Shown piece by piece: positions 39,859 through 48,235 of a stretch of 64,000 nucleotides of DNA (its first letter is position 1; each line of letters opens with the position of its first letter). A program made the position numbers and the translations under genes. The stretch is taken from NCBI RefSeq assembly GCF_964186585.1, contig NZ_OZ075067.1:434001-498000 (forward strand), given 5' to 3'. Below the pieces are notes generated by a model, which was not told where the DNA came from, did not search any database, and was given only the letters and a program-made list of their open reading frames with translations. The stretch is from Microbacterium sp. MM2322 (lineage in GTDB: Bacteria > Actinomycetota > Actinomycetes > Actinomycetales > Microbacteriaceae).

Positions 39859-41196
39859 ATGCAGCACACCAAGAAGGCAGTCGTCGCCGGCGTCGCACTG
39901 CTCACCGCCTTCGCTCTCGCCGGCTGCGCCGGCGGAAGCGGCGACACCAACGGCGGAGCCGCGGCAGACCCCGCCGCCTGCGCTCCCTCCGACGGCAAGG
40001 TGACCCTCGACTTCACGTCGTGGATCCCGGGCATCGAGGACGCCGCCAAGACCTGGAACGCCGAGAACCCCGACATCCAGGTCAAGGTCCAGACGGGCCC
40101 CAACGGCAACTCCGGCACCTACGCGAGCTTCTTCAGCCAGCTCGAGGCCGGCAACGCTCCCGACCTCGGTCAGATCGAGTACGACGCCCTGTCGAGCTTC
40201 CGCGTGCAGGACGGTCTCGAGGACCTCTCCGCGTGCAAGGACGTCGTCGCGGCGAAGGACAAGTTCATCCCGTGGACCTGGAACCAGGTCACCCTCGGAT
40301 CCGACGGTGTCTACGGCATTCCGCAGGACTCGGGCCCCATGGCGCTGTTCTACCGCTCGGACCTCTTCAAGCAGAACAACATCGCCGTTCCGACGACGTG
40401 GGCCGAGTACAAGGAAGCAGCCAAGGAAGTCCGCAAGACCGGTGGCTACATCACCAACTTCTCGACTGCTGACATCAACCAGTTCGCCGGGCTCGTCTGG
40501 CAGACCGGTGGCGACTGGTTCTCCAACGACGGCAAGGCCTGGAAGGTCAACCTGACCGGCGACGAGTCCAAGACCGTCGCGGACTACTGGCAGGACCTGA
40601 TCGACGAGGACCTCGTCTCCACCTACCCGGCTTGGACCGAGGAGTGGAACAACGCCTACAACTCGGGCAAGGTCTGGAGCTGGAACTCCGCCGTCTGGGG
40701 TGCCAACTCCATCTCGTCCGGTGCTCCGGACACCGCCGGCAAGTGGTCGGTCGCGCCGTCCCCGCAGTGGAAGGCCGGCGACAAGGCCTCCGGCAACTGG
40801 GGCGGTTCCTCGGTCGCCGTCTTCAAGGGAACCAAGCACCCCTACGAGGCTGCGAAGTTCGCGCTGTGGCTGAACACCTCCCCCGAGGCGCTCACCGCTC
40901 TGAACAAGTCGGCGAACATCTACCCCGCCACCACGGAGGGACTCAAGCTCGAGTCGCTCCAGCAGGGTGTGGACTTCTACGGCGGACAGAAGATCTACGA
41001 CGTCTTCGCTGAGGCCGCTGCCCAGGTCAACCCCGACTTCGTGTGGGGCCCGACCATGACGCAGACCTACGCCGACGTGTCCGACGGCTTCCAGAAGGCC
41101 GCCAGCGGCCAGGGAACGCTGCTCGAGGCGCTGCAGGCCGCGCAGACCAAGACGGTCGACGCTCTCAAGGCGCAGTCCATCCCCGTCTCCGAGTGA
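39859..41196 (+). CDS. galactoside ABC transporter substrate-binding lipoprotein
   Basis: 445-aa extracellular sugar-binding protein (family 1). Lipoprotein signal: KKA, hydrophobic core, lipobox LAGC with Cys near residue 23. Mature features include TWNAENPDIQVKVQTG, QIEYDALSSF, and DSGPMALFYRSDLFKQNN, the family landmark. ATG 39859 has GGAAAT upstream. It is the last gene of the operon, after the permeases, separated by 77 nt. The codon choice is noticeably less extreme in GC than its neighbours, as often seen for abundant proteins. Expected ligand: a galactoside, by operon context. Confidence 0.92.
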   Translation: MQHTKKAVVAGVALLTAFALAGCAGGSGDTNGGAAADPAACAPSDGKVTLDFTSWIPGIEDAAKTWNAENPDIQVKVQTGPNGNSGTYASFFSQLEAGNAPDLGQIEYDALSSFRVQDGLEDLSACKDVVAAKDKFIPWTWNQVTLGSDGVYGIPQDSGPMALFYRSDLFKQNNIAVPTTWAEYKEAAKEVRKTGGYITNFSTADINQFAGLVWQTGGDWFSNDGKAWKVNLTGDESKTVADYWQDLIDEDLVSTYPAWTEEWNNAYNSGKVWSWNSAVWGANSISSGAPDTAGKWSVAPSPQWKAGDKASGNWGGSSVAVFKGTKHPYEAAKFALWLNTSPEALTALNKSANIYPATTEGLKLESLQQGVDFYGGQKIYDVFAEAAAQVNPDFVWGPTMTQTYADVSDGFQKAASGQGTLLEALQAAQTKTVDALKAQSIPVSE

Positions 41197-41228
41197 CCGC
41201 TCACCACTGAATCACTGACACCACGCAT

Positions 41229-41271
41229 CCGCGCCGCGGGTCGGGCCTTCGGGCTCCGATCCGCGGCGCGG
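41229..41271. terminator. strong terminator between ABC operon and photolyase
   Basis: 11-bp stem CCGCGCCGCGG/CCGCGGCGCGG continued by TCGG/CCGA and GCC/GGC around a TTCG tetraloop, in the gap between the convergent genes. Confidence 0.8.
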
Positions 41272-41286
41272 TCGTCGGTGGGGGTG

Positions 41287-42651
41287 TCACCCCTGGCGTG
41301 AGGCCTGCTTGACCTTCTCGTAGGCGGCGAGGGCGTTCTGCCGGGTCGCCTTCAGATCGACCATCGGCATCGGGGGCTGGCCGTCGGCATCCCGGTACTC
41401 GGGGGCCCACCGTCCGATGTACTCCCGGTTCTTGTCGAACTTGTCCGCCTGGAGCTCGGGGTTGAAGACGCGGAAGTACGGCGCCGCATCCGCCCCCGAG
41501 CCGGCGACCCACTGCCAGTTGAACGTGTTGCTCGCCCCGTCGGCATCGACGAGGCAGTCCCAGAACCATTCCTCGCCGCGGCGCCAGTCGATCATCAGGT
41601 TCTTGATGAGGAAGGATGCCGTGATCATGCGCACGCGGTTGTGCATGTAGCCGGTCTCCCAGAGCTCCCGCATCCCGGCGTCCACCATCGCGTAGCCCGT
41701 CCGCCCCTGCTGCCACGCGGCCAGGGCCGAGGGTTTCAGCCGGGGCCACGGGAAGGCGTCGAACTCCGGACGGAGGTTCTTCGTCGCGAGGTCGGGGAAG
41801 TGGTACAGCGTGTGCCACGCGAACTCGCGCCAGCCGATCTCGGAGAGGAACCGCGACGCTCCGGGGGTGTCGACTGCTGCATGCCACACCGTGTACGGGC
41901 TCAGCTCGCCCCAGCGCAGCCGGGGCGAGAGCATCGAGGTCGCGCCCGCCGCCGGGCGGTCGCGGGCATCGTCATAGTGACCGAGGTCCTCGTCGAGGAA
42001 CTCGCGCAGGCGCCGCTGAGCGGCCGGCTCGCCCGGTTCCCACGTGTCGCGCAGGCCCTGCGCCCAGTCGGGTTCGGTGGGCAGGAGCGCCCAGTCGTCG
42101 AGATCGTCCGACGCCGGGTACGTCGCCGGGCCGGGCACCTCCCGCGGCTCGGGAAGCGGAGCGCGGGGTGCGGGCTGGGCGAGGCAGGCGCGCCAGAACG
42201 GGCTGTAGACCGAGAAGTGCTTGCCGGTGCCGGTCGTGATCGTCCACGGCTCGAAGAGGAGGGATGCCGCGAACGACGCGACCTCGACGTCACCCTCACG
42301 GAGGCTCGCCTTCAGTCGGGCGTCGATCTCGCGCTCCGGCCCGCCGTACCGGCGGTTCCAGAAGACCGCCCCAGCCCCGGCATCCGTCACGACCTCGCGG
42401 ACGACCCGGTCGGCCGGACCCTGCCGGAGGATCAGTCGCGAACCGCGCTCGGCGAGGCGCTCGGCAAGGGAAGCGAGCGAGTGGTGCAGCCACCAGCGGG
42501 CAGCGCCGCCGAGCGGACGGATGCCGTCCGACACCTCGTCGAGGACATACAGCCCGATGACGGGTTCGCCGCGGTCCAGTGCGGCGCGGAGCGCGAGGTG
42601 ATCGGCGAGACGGAGGTCGTCGCGGAACCAGACGATCGAGGGGGACGGCAT
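41287..42651 (-). CDS. phr: deoxyribodipyrimidine photolyase
   Basis: Light-driven repair of cyclobutane pyrimidine dimers. 454 aa. N-terminal antenna-binding Rossmann domain (IVWFRDDLRLADHLAL), C-terminal FAD-binding helical domain with LSPRLRWGELSP, GWREFAWHTLYHFP, the GMRELWETGYMHNRVRMITASFLIKNL signature and the tryptophan chain residues around FNWQWVAGSGADAAPYFRVFNP. Size and motifs fit a class I CPD photolyase; a cryptochrome is less likely. Confidence 0.95.
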   Translation of the reverse strand: MPSPSIVWFRDDLRLADHLALRAALDRGEPVIGLYVLDEVSDGIRPLGGAARWWLHHSLASLAERLAERGSRLILRQGPADRVVREVVTDAGAGAVFWNRRYGGPEREIDARLKASLREGDVEVASFAASLLFEPWTITTGTGKHFSVYSPFWRACLAQPAPRAPLPEPREVPGPATYPASDDLDDWALLPTEPDWAQGLRDTWEPGEPAAQRRLREFLDEDLGHYDDARDRPAAGATSMLSPRLRWGELSPYTVWHAAVDTPGASRFLSEIGWREFAWHTLYHFPDLATKNLRPEFDAFPWPRLKPSALAAWQQGRTGYAMVDAGMRELWETGYMHNRVRMITASFLIKNLMIDWRRGEEWFWDCLVDADGASNTFNWQWVAGSGADAAPYFRVFNPELQADKFDKNREYIGRWAPEYRDADGQPPMPMVDLKATRQNALAAYEKVKQASRQG

Positions 42652-42725
42652 CCCCTCATACTCGCAATCGGCGCGTCAGGATGCCGCCCCTTGCAATCCG
42701 GCGCGGAATGGCCCAGCGGGGCGCC

Positions 42726-43895
42726 TCAGACGGTGTCGACGGCGTGCCCGCGGGGGATCGCGAGGGTGAGCCCACCGGCGACGACGCGGACCGCGATCCG
42801 GGTGGCTTCGCCGAACTCGTCCCCGTCGAGCTGCACGGGGTGCGCCTCTTCGGCCGCCAGGTCGATGCCTTTGCCGCGCGTGTACCGGACCGAGTTGTCG
42901 GCGGTGCGCAGGGCGAGGATCTTCCGGCCGGTGCGGAACTTGCGGAGCACGCTGTTGTCCCAGGCCAGGCGGCGCCAGACGAGCAACCAGCCGAATGCCG
43001 ACCGCGGCTGCAGGATCGCGACGTCGAGTTCGCCGTCGGTGATGGATGCCTCGGGGATCAGTTCGAGCCCCGCCTGCAGCGACCCGCAGTTGGCGAACAG
43101 GACGCTCTGCACGTTGGCGCGGTGGATGCGATGCCCCGGCACCTGGTAGACCACGGGGAAGGGCTTCGCCTGCGCGATCGAGCGCGCGGCGCCGTCGACG
43201 TACGCGACCCAGCCGACCTTCTTCTTCAGGTCGCTGTTGGTGTTGGCGATCATGGCGGCGTCGAGACCCATCCCGCCCATCACGACGAACGCGTGCTCGG
43301 CGGTATCGCCGTCGGGCCGGCGCAACGTCGCGAGGCCCACGTCGATGGCGACGGTGTCGCCGTCGAAGGTGGCGGCGATCATGGCGGCCGGGTCGGTGAG
43401 GGGGAGTCGGAGGTTGCGGGCGAGCAGGTTGCCGGTGCCGCTCGGGACGATCGTCAGGGGAACGGGTGAGCCGGTCATCGCCTCGCTGACGGCACGGACG
43501 GTGCCGTCGCCGCCTGCGACGAGCACGGCGTTCACCCCTTCGGCGAGTGCCTGGCGGGCGACGTCGTCGCCGAGATCGTCGACCGTCGTCTCGTAGAAGA
43601 GGGGCTCGGACCAGCCGGCATCCTTCGCCATCTGCGCGACCTGCTCGCGCAGCTGGTCGCCGTCGACCTTGATGGGGTTGTAGACGAGGGCGGCCTTGGG
43701 ACTGGGGCGGCCGTCCTCGTCGGTCATCGGCTCGGGCGACCCGCTCCGGTCGACGCGGCGGGCTTCGCCGGTCTCGCCGTCCTCGGTGTCCGGGGCGACG
43801 TCCTCCGGTTCGCGGATGACGCCGTCGGGCTCGGCGGCCGTCGCAGGGTCGTGCGCGTCGTCGGAGCGGTGCGTCGTGCCGGGGTCGGTCGCCAT
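42726..43895 (-). CDS. diacylglycerol kinase-like lipid kinase
   Basis: 389-aa protein. The first 65 residues are acidic and disordered (rich in Asp, Glu, Pro). The kinase domain then runs to the end: AALVYNPIKVDG, nucleotide loop LVAGGDGTVRAVSEA, substrate-side VPSGTGNLLARNL, and VQLDGDEFGEAT near the C-terminus. Unlike the paralog at 4637, all classic motifs are intact. It likely phosphorylates diacylglycerol or a related lipid. ATG 43895 has TATCCT 6 nt upstream. Confidence 0.9.
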   Translation of the reverse strand: MATDPGTTHRSDDAHDPATAAEPDGVIREPEDVAPDTEDGETGEARRVDRSGSPEPMTDEDGRPSPKAALVYNPIKVDGDQLREQVAQMAKDAGWSEPLFYETTVDDLGDDVARQALAEGVNAVLVAGGDGTVRAVSEAMTGSPVPLTIVPSGTGNLLARNLRLPLTDPAAMIAATFDGDTVAIDVGLATLRRPDGDTAEHAFVVMGGMGLDAAMIANTNSDLKKKVGWVAYVDGAARSIAQAKPFPVVYQVPGHRIHRANVQSVLFANCGSLQAGLELIPEASITDGELDVAILQPRSAFGWLLVWRRLAWDNSVLRKFRTGRKILALRTADNSVRYTRGKGIDLAAEEAHPVQLDGDEFGEATRIAVRVVAGGLTLAIPRGHAVDTV

Positions 43896-43901
43896 GGGTT
43901 C

Positions 43902-43907
43902 AGGATA
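43902..43907 (-). promoter_or_regulatory. -10 box of diacylglycerol kinase-like gene
   Basis: TATCCT on the minus strand, 6 nt (GAACCC) before ATG 43895. Confidence 0.55.
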
Positions 43908-43986
43908 GGGCCAGGCATCCGTCCTTCCGGGACCCCTTGCGCTCGCGCGTTCCCCGCACCAGGGCGGGGGCCGCGGGGCCCGCGAC

Positions 43987-43992
43987 TAGACT
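43987..43992 (+). promoter_or_regulatory. -10 box of serS
   Basis: TAGACT, 6 nt (CGTCGG), then GTG 43999. Confidence 0.6.
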
Positions 43993-43998
43993 CGTCGG

Positions 43999-45264
43999 GT
44001 GATCGATCTCGCCCTTCTCCGTGACGCCCCTGACCTCGTGAAGCGCTCGCAGGAAGCCCGCGGCGAGTCGCCCGACACCGTCGACGACGCCCTCGCCGCC
44101 GACAAGGAGCGTCGCGCGGCGATCACCGCCTTCGAAGAGCTCCGTGCTGCGCAGAACGCGCACGGCAAGCGCGTCGCGAAGGCGCCGAAGGAGGAGAAGG
44201 CCGCCCTCGTCGCCGAGGCGAAGGACCTCAGCGAGCGGGTGAAGGCCGCGCAGCAGGCCGTGACGGTGGCTGAGGATGCCGCATCCGCCGCGCTCGCCCG
44301 CATCGAGAACATCGTCATCGACGGCGTGCCCGCCGGTGGTGAGGACGACTTCGTCACCCTGCGGACGCACGGCGAGCCCGTCGCGTTCGACTTCGAGCCC
44401 CGCGACCATCTCGCGCTCGGCGAGATGCTCGGCGCGATCGACATGGAGCGCGGCGCGAAGGTCTCCGGCGCGCGCTTCACCTTCCTCACGGGCATCGGCG
44501 CGCGGCTCGAGCTGGCGCTCATGAACCTCGGCCTGCAGCGGGCGCTCGAGGCCGGCTTCATCCCGATGATCCCGCCGACTCTCGTGCGCGCCGAGGTCAT
44601 GCGCGGCACGGGCTTCCTCGGCCAGCACGCCGACGAGGTCTACCGCCTCGACGACGACGACCTCTACCTCGTCGGCACGAGCGAGGTGCCCCTCGCCGGG
44701 TACCACATGGACGAGATCCTCGACCTCGAGCCCGGCGCGAAGCGCTACGCCGGCTGGTCGACCTGCTACCGCCGCGAGGCTGGGTCGTACGGCAAGGACA
44801 CCCGCGGCATCATCCGCCTGCACCAGTTCAACAAGCTCGAGATGTTCGTCTACACGACGCCCGAAGATGCCGAGGCCGAGCACCTCCGCCTCGTCGAGAT
44901 GCAGGAGCGGATGCTGCAGGATCTTGGACTCTCGTACCGCGTGATCGACGTGGCTGCAGGCGATCTCGGCTCGTCGGCGGCGCGCAAGTACGACGTCGAG
45001 GCCTGGGTTCCGACGCAGGGCGCGTACCGCGAGCTCACGTCGACCTCGAACTGCACGACCTACCAGGCGCGTCGCCTCGACATCCGCTACCGGCCCGAGG
45101 GTGGCCGGACGGCTCCCGTCGCGACCCTGAACGGCACGCTCGCGACCACCCGGTGGATCGTCGCGCTGCTCGAAACGCACCAGCGCGAAGACGGCTCGGT
45201 CGTCATCCCCGAGGTGCTCCGCCCCTACCTGGGCGGCCTCGAGGTGGCGGAGCCGATCGCGTGA
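43999..45264 (+). CDS. serS: seryl-tRNA synthetase
   Basis: Charges tRNA-Ser with serine. 421 aa, full length. The N-terminal long coiled-coil arm (about 30-100, rich in Ala/Glu/Lys) contacts the long variable arm of tRNA-Ser. The catalytic class II core has [13 protein letters not shown], motif 2 in [15 protein letters not shown] followed by [24 protein letters not shown], and motif 3 [18 protein letters not shown] 43999 is fixed by the promoter box. It overlaps the HAD gene by 4 nt, with a tRNA-Ser gene 1 kb downstream. Confidence 0.98.
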   Translation: MIDLALLRDAPDLVKRSQEARGESPDTVDDALAADKERRAAITAFEELRAAQNAHGKRVAKAPKEEKAALVAEAKDLSERVKAAQQAVTVAEDAASAALARIENIVIDGVPAGGEDDFVTLRTHGEPVAFDFEPRDHLALGEMLGAIDMERGAKVSGARFTFLTGIGARLELALMNLGLQRALEAGFIPMIPPTLVRAEVMRGTGFLGQHADEVYRLDDDDLYLVGTSEVPLAGYHMDEILDLEPGAKRYAGWSTCYRREAGSYGKDTRGIIRLHQFNKLEMFVYTTPEDAEAEHLRLVEMQERMLQDLGLSYRVIDVAAGDLGSSAARKYDVEAWVPTQGAYRELTSTSNCTTYQARRLDIRYRPEGGRTAPVATLNGTLATTRWIVALLETHQREDGSVVIPEVLRPYLGGLEVAEPIA

Positions 45265-46130
45265 GCATCTCCCCGGATGACGCCGCCGAGGTCGTCGAGG
45301 AGATCGTGACGGATGCCGCCGAGCCTCCGCGCGAGCGCCTGCTCATCGCGCTCGACGTCGACGGCACGATCCTCCTCGAGGACGAGACGTACAGTCCCGG
45401 CGTGGTCGAGGCGGTCGCCGACGCCCAGCGCGCGGGCCACGAGGTCATGCTCGCGACGGGGCGGTCGTGGGAGAGCACCCGCCACATCCTCGAGCAGCTC
45501 GCGCTCAACCCCGAGTACGTCGTCTGCTCCAACGGCGCCGTCATCCTCAAACGCACCGGTTCGGGGGAGTCGCCGACGTACGAGCGGTTCCACACCGAGC
45601 AGTTCGACGCGACAGAGGTCCTGACCCTCCTCCGCGACCACCTCCCGTCGGCGCGGTACATGGTCGAACTTCCGAGCGGGCGCCGCCTGTTCACGCACCA
45701 CATGGACGACTGGAGTCTTTCGCAGGCCGACCGTGTCGCTTTCGAAGAGCTGTCGGCGCACCCGGTCTCCCGCGTCGTCGTGGTCTCGGAGGAGAACACG
45801 GATGAGGACTTCGTCGACCTCGTCTCCCGCATCGGCCTCAACAAGGTCTCGTACGCCGTCGGCTGGTCGGCGTGGCTCGACATCGCCCCGCAGGGCGTCG
45901 ACAAGGCGACGGGCCTCGAGCTCGTCCGCACCTGGCTCGACATCGCGGCGGAGAGCGTCGTAGTCATCGGCGACGGACGGAACGACATCGGCATGTTCCG
46001 GTGGGCACGCGCCCACGGCGGACGGGCGATCGCCATGGCCCAGGGTCCCGACGAGGTGCGTTCCGAGGCGTCGGAGCTGACGGCATCCGTCACCGAGGGT
46101 GGCGTGACGGCGGTGCTGAAAGCCCTCTGA
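45261..46130 (+). CDS. HAD-superfamily hydrolase, Cof type (IIB)
   Basis: 289-aa cytosolic phosphatase. Motif [16 protein letters not shown] holds the nucleophile Asp, motif II is MLATGRS, and the lysine of motif III is in [12 protein letters not shown]. Motif IV is [13 protein letters not shown]. The cap domain lies between residues about 110 and 215. Cof-type enzymes dephosphorylate sugar phosphates or cofactor intermediates; specificity is unknown. GTG 45261 overlaps serS (GTGA), so the two are co-translated. Confidence 0.93.
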   Translation: MSISPDDAAEVVEEIVTDAAEPPRERLLIALDVDGTILLEDETYSPGVVEAVADAQRAGHEVMLATGRSWESTRHILEQLALNPEYVVCSNGAVILKRTGSGESPTYERFHTEQFDATEVLTLLRDHLPSARYMVELPSGRRLFTHHMDDWSLSQADRVAFEELSAHPVSRVVVVSEENTDEDFVDLVSRIGLNKVSYAVGWSAWLDIAPQGVDKATGLELVRTWLDIAAESVVVIGDGRNDIGMFRWARAHGGRAIAMAQGPDEVRSEASELTASVTEGGVTAVLKAL

Positions 46131-46190
46131 CCTGGTCGTTCAGGGCGCATACAGGCGTTCCGGCGAGAATGGACGGGTTATGGGGTCGGC

Positions 46191-46196
46191 TAGACT
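46191..46196 (+). promoter_or_regulatory. -10 box of tRNA-Ser(UGA)
   Basis: TAGACT 35 nt before the mature 5' end; no convincing -35 (best TGGACG at 15 bp). Confidence 0.45.
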
Positions 46197-46230
46197 CGGC
46201 CTGTTCGACCGGTGCCACTCGGCGCGGTCG

Positions 46231-46315
46231 GGAGGGTTGTCCGAGCGGCCGAAGGATCCGGTCTTGAAAACCGGTGGGCAGCAATGTCCCGTGGGTTCGA
46301 ATCCCACACCCTCCG
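46231..46315 (+). tRNA. tRNA-Ser (anticodon UGA)
   Basis: 85-nt class II tRNA. Acceptor stem GGAGGGT/ACCCTCC with discriminator G; anticodon stem CCGGT/ACCGG around loop CTTGAAA, giving anticodon TGA. A long variable arm follows, then T-loop GTTCGAATC. CCA is not encoded. It reads UCA and related serine codons. It lies between the serS-HAD operon and an LCP gene that starts 20 nt after it. Confidence 0.97.
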
Positions 46316-46335
46316 CACTGTCCGAAAGGTGATCC

Positions 46336-47622
46336 GTGAGCGCTAGGCACAACGCGAAGGCGACGAAGTTCCGCCGCCAACCCGTGGCCCGTCACGGAGA
46401 GCTGACGTCTCCGCATCCGATTCGGCAGGTCTTCACGATCCTCGCCGCGATCGTCGCCGTCGTCCTCGTCAGCACGACGGCGATCGGTGGCTTCTACGTG
46501 TGGGATGCCGCGCGCAGCCTCGACGAGAATGGTGTCGCCATCGGCGGCGAAGAGACTCAGCTGCCGCCGCACATCGGTGAGATCGAGGGCGGCGTCAACA
46601 TGCTCGTCGTCGGCACCGACTCGTGCGAGGGTCAGGACCTGAAGCTCTTCCCGCGTTGCGCCCATGACGACGGGGGAGAGCGCAACGACGTCACGATGCT
46701 CGTGCACATCAGCGATGCGCCCCGCCGTGTGACCGTCGTCTCGTTCCCGCGCGACATGATCGTGCCGATCCCGTCGTGCAAGAACCCCGACGGCGGTTCG
46801 TATCCCGCGATGAGCGCGCAGATGATCAACGTCTCGTACAGCTACGGCGGACTCGGCTGCTCGGTCGCGACCGTCGAGGGGCTGACAGGCGTCGACATCC
46901 AGTTCGCCGCCGCCATCCGGTGGACGGGCGTCATCAACATGTCCGACGCGATCGGCGGTGTCGACGTGTGTCTGAGCGACGACATCAAGGACTCGCACAC
47001 CGGCCTCGACCTGAAGAAGGGCGAGCAGACGCTCGTCGGCGCGCAGGCGCTGCAGTTCCTCCGCATCCGTCACGGCATCGGCGACGGGTCGGACCTCGGG
47101 CGCATCTCGAACCAGCAGCAGTTCATGAGCTCGCTCGTGCGCAAGCTGCAGTCGGGTGAGGTCCTCTCGAACTACCCGGCGCTGCTGAACCTCGCCAACA
47201 CCGCCATCCGTCAGGTGAACGAGAAGCAGCTGGTCCTCAGCGAATCGCTCACGAGCCCGCAGCGGATGGTCCAGATCGCGATGGCCGTCGCCGACGTGCC
47301 CTACAAGGACATCGTCTTCGTTCAGTACCCGACCGTCTACGCGCCGGGTGGGTCCCGTGTCCTCCCGGTCTCGTCTGCGGCCGACGTCCTCTTCACGGCG
47401 CTGTCCGAGAACAAGCCGATCCGGGTGACCGGTGAGGCCAGCGGCGGCAACGGTGTCACGGTCGTCGGCGAAGCCGGGTCCGAGGGTGGACCGACTCCGA
47501 CGGCTACGCCGGGCGCCACCGGTCAGCCCACCCAGGGTGCCGGCGACGGCACGGTCGACCTGCCGAGCCAGATCACCGGACAGTCGGCCAACGAGGTCAC
47601 CTGCACCGTCGCGCAGCGCTGA
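46336..47622 (+). CDS. LytR-CpsA-Psr (LCP) family protein
   Basis: Membrane-anchored transferase of 428 aa that attaches cell-wall glycopolymers to peptidoglycan. Cytoplasmic basic N-terminus, one membrane segment (about 35-58), then the extracytoplasmic LCP domain: NMLVVGTDS, NDVTMLVHISDAPRRVTVVSFPRDM, INVSYSYGGLGC, GGVDVCL, and QALQFLRIRHGIGDGSDLGRISNQQQFM. The C-terminal 50 residues are a Gly/Thr/Pro-rich tail. GTG 46336 has GAAAGG 6 nt upstream. It immediately follows tRNA-Ser(UGA) and may be read from its promoter. Confidence 0.95.
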   Translation: MSARHNAKATKFRRQPVARHGELTSPHPIRQVFTILAAIVAVVLVSTTAIGGFYVWDAARSLDENGVAIGGEETQLPPHIGEIEGGVNMLVVGTDSCEGQDLKLFPRCAHDDGGERNDVTMLVHISDAPRRVTVVSFPRDMIVPIPSCKNPDGGSYPAMSAQMINVSYSYGGLGCSVATVEGLTGVDIQFAAAIRWTGVINMSDAIGGVDVCLSDDIKDSHTGLDLKKGEQTLVGAQALQFLRIRHGIGDGSDLGRISNQQQFMSSLVRKLQSGEVLSNYPALLNLANTAIRQVNEKQLVLSESLTSPQRMVQIAMAVADVPYKDIVFVQYPTVYAPGGSRVLPVSSAADVLFTALSENKPIRVTGEASGGNGVTVVGEAGSEGGPTPTATPGATGQPTQGAGDGTVDLPSQITGQSANEVTCTVAQR

Positions 47623-47653
47623 CCGACGGTTCGGCAGCGGGTCGAGGAACGGT

Positions 47654-47659
47654 TATGCT
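47654..47659 (+). promoter_or_regulatory. -10 box of tRNA-Ser(GCU)
   Basis: TATGCT 37 nt before the mature 5' end of the tRNA. Confidence 0.5.
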
Positions 47660-47696
47660 TGCGGGGTGCATTCGCGCCGTTCGCGGTCGGATGCCT

Positions 47697-47785
47697 GGAG
47701 ACGTCGCATAGTCAGGCCTAGTGCACCACCCTGCTAAGGTGGAGTCCTCGCAAGGGGACCGAGGGTTCAAATCCCTCCGTCTCCG
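47697..47785 (+). tRNA. tRNA-Ser (anticodon GCU)
   Basis: 89-nt class II tRNA. Acceptor stem GGAGACG/CGTCTCC with discriminator G. Anticodon stem CCACC/GGTGG around CTGCTAA, giving anticodon GCT, which reads AGC and AGU. Long variable arm (GTCCTCGCAAGGGGAC) and T-loop GTTCAAATC. CCA not encoded. Confidence 0.97.
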
Positions 47786-47792
47786 CCACGAA

Positions 47793-47826
47793 AGAAGCCC
47801 CGGTCATCCGGGGCTTCTGTGTTTTC
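47793..47826 (+). terminator. intrinsic terminator after tRNA-Ser(GCU)
   Basis: 11-bp stem AGAAGCCCCGG/CCGGGGCTTCT with a 4-nt loop, followed by GTGTTTTC: the most canonical terminator in the window. Confidence 0.92.
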
Positions 47827-47849
47827 GGCGGACGTCGTGACCGACCAGG

Positions 47850-48167
47850 TCAGAGAGTCGCGGCGTGGTCGTCGAGGTCGGGCTCGGGCGTGATCCGCAG
47901 CCCGCCGGGCGAGTTCGCCGTCGACATGAGGGCTTCGATCCAGGCCGGGTTCAGCGCTCCGATCGCGCGGGAGTGGTAGCGGATGTCCCAGCTCGTCGAC
48001 ACTCCGACCCAGCGCGAGACGCGCCCGCTCCCGAGGCTCGGTTCAACCGTCCACGTGAGGATGAACGGTTCGCGGCGTCGGAGCTTGGTCACCATCACGA
48101 CCTCGAGGTGAGCGAGAACACGATCATCGAGCGTGACCGACTCGGTGCCGAAGGCCAGACGTCCCAT
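47850..48167 (-). CDS. small conserved actinobacterial protein (DUF7882-like)
   Basis: 105-aa soluble protein opening MGRLAFGTESVTLDDRVLAHL, followed by KLRRREPFILTW. Proteins of this form are common in Microbacteriaceae, are sometimes mislabelled as ATP-dependent DNA ligase, and I believe now fall in DUF7882; this is recalled, not searched. No catalytic motif is visible. The frame is open further upstream, but ATG 48167 is supported by TAAGCT 7 nt before it. It is divergent from a TetR gene. Confidence 0.7.
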   Translation of the reverse strand: MGRLAFGTESVTLDDRVLAHLEVVMVTKLRRREPFILTWTVEPSLGSGRVSRWVGVSTSWDIRYHSRAIGALNPAWIEALMSTANSPGGLRITPEPDLDDHAATL

Positions 48168-48174
48168 TCCACAA

Positions 48175-48180
48175 AGCTTA
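48175..48180 (-). promoter_or_regulatory. -10 box of DUF7882-like gene
   Basis: TAAGCT on the minus strand, 7 nt before ATG 48167. Confidence 0.5.
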
Positions 48181-48235
48181 CGGTGTAAGCGGGCGGTTGA
48201 GCGCAGGAAGGGGCAGTATCGGAGTGGAGGCTCCC

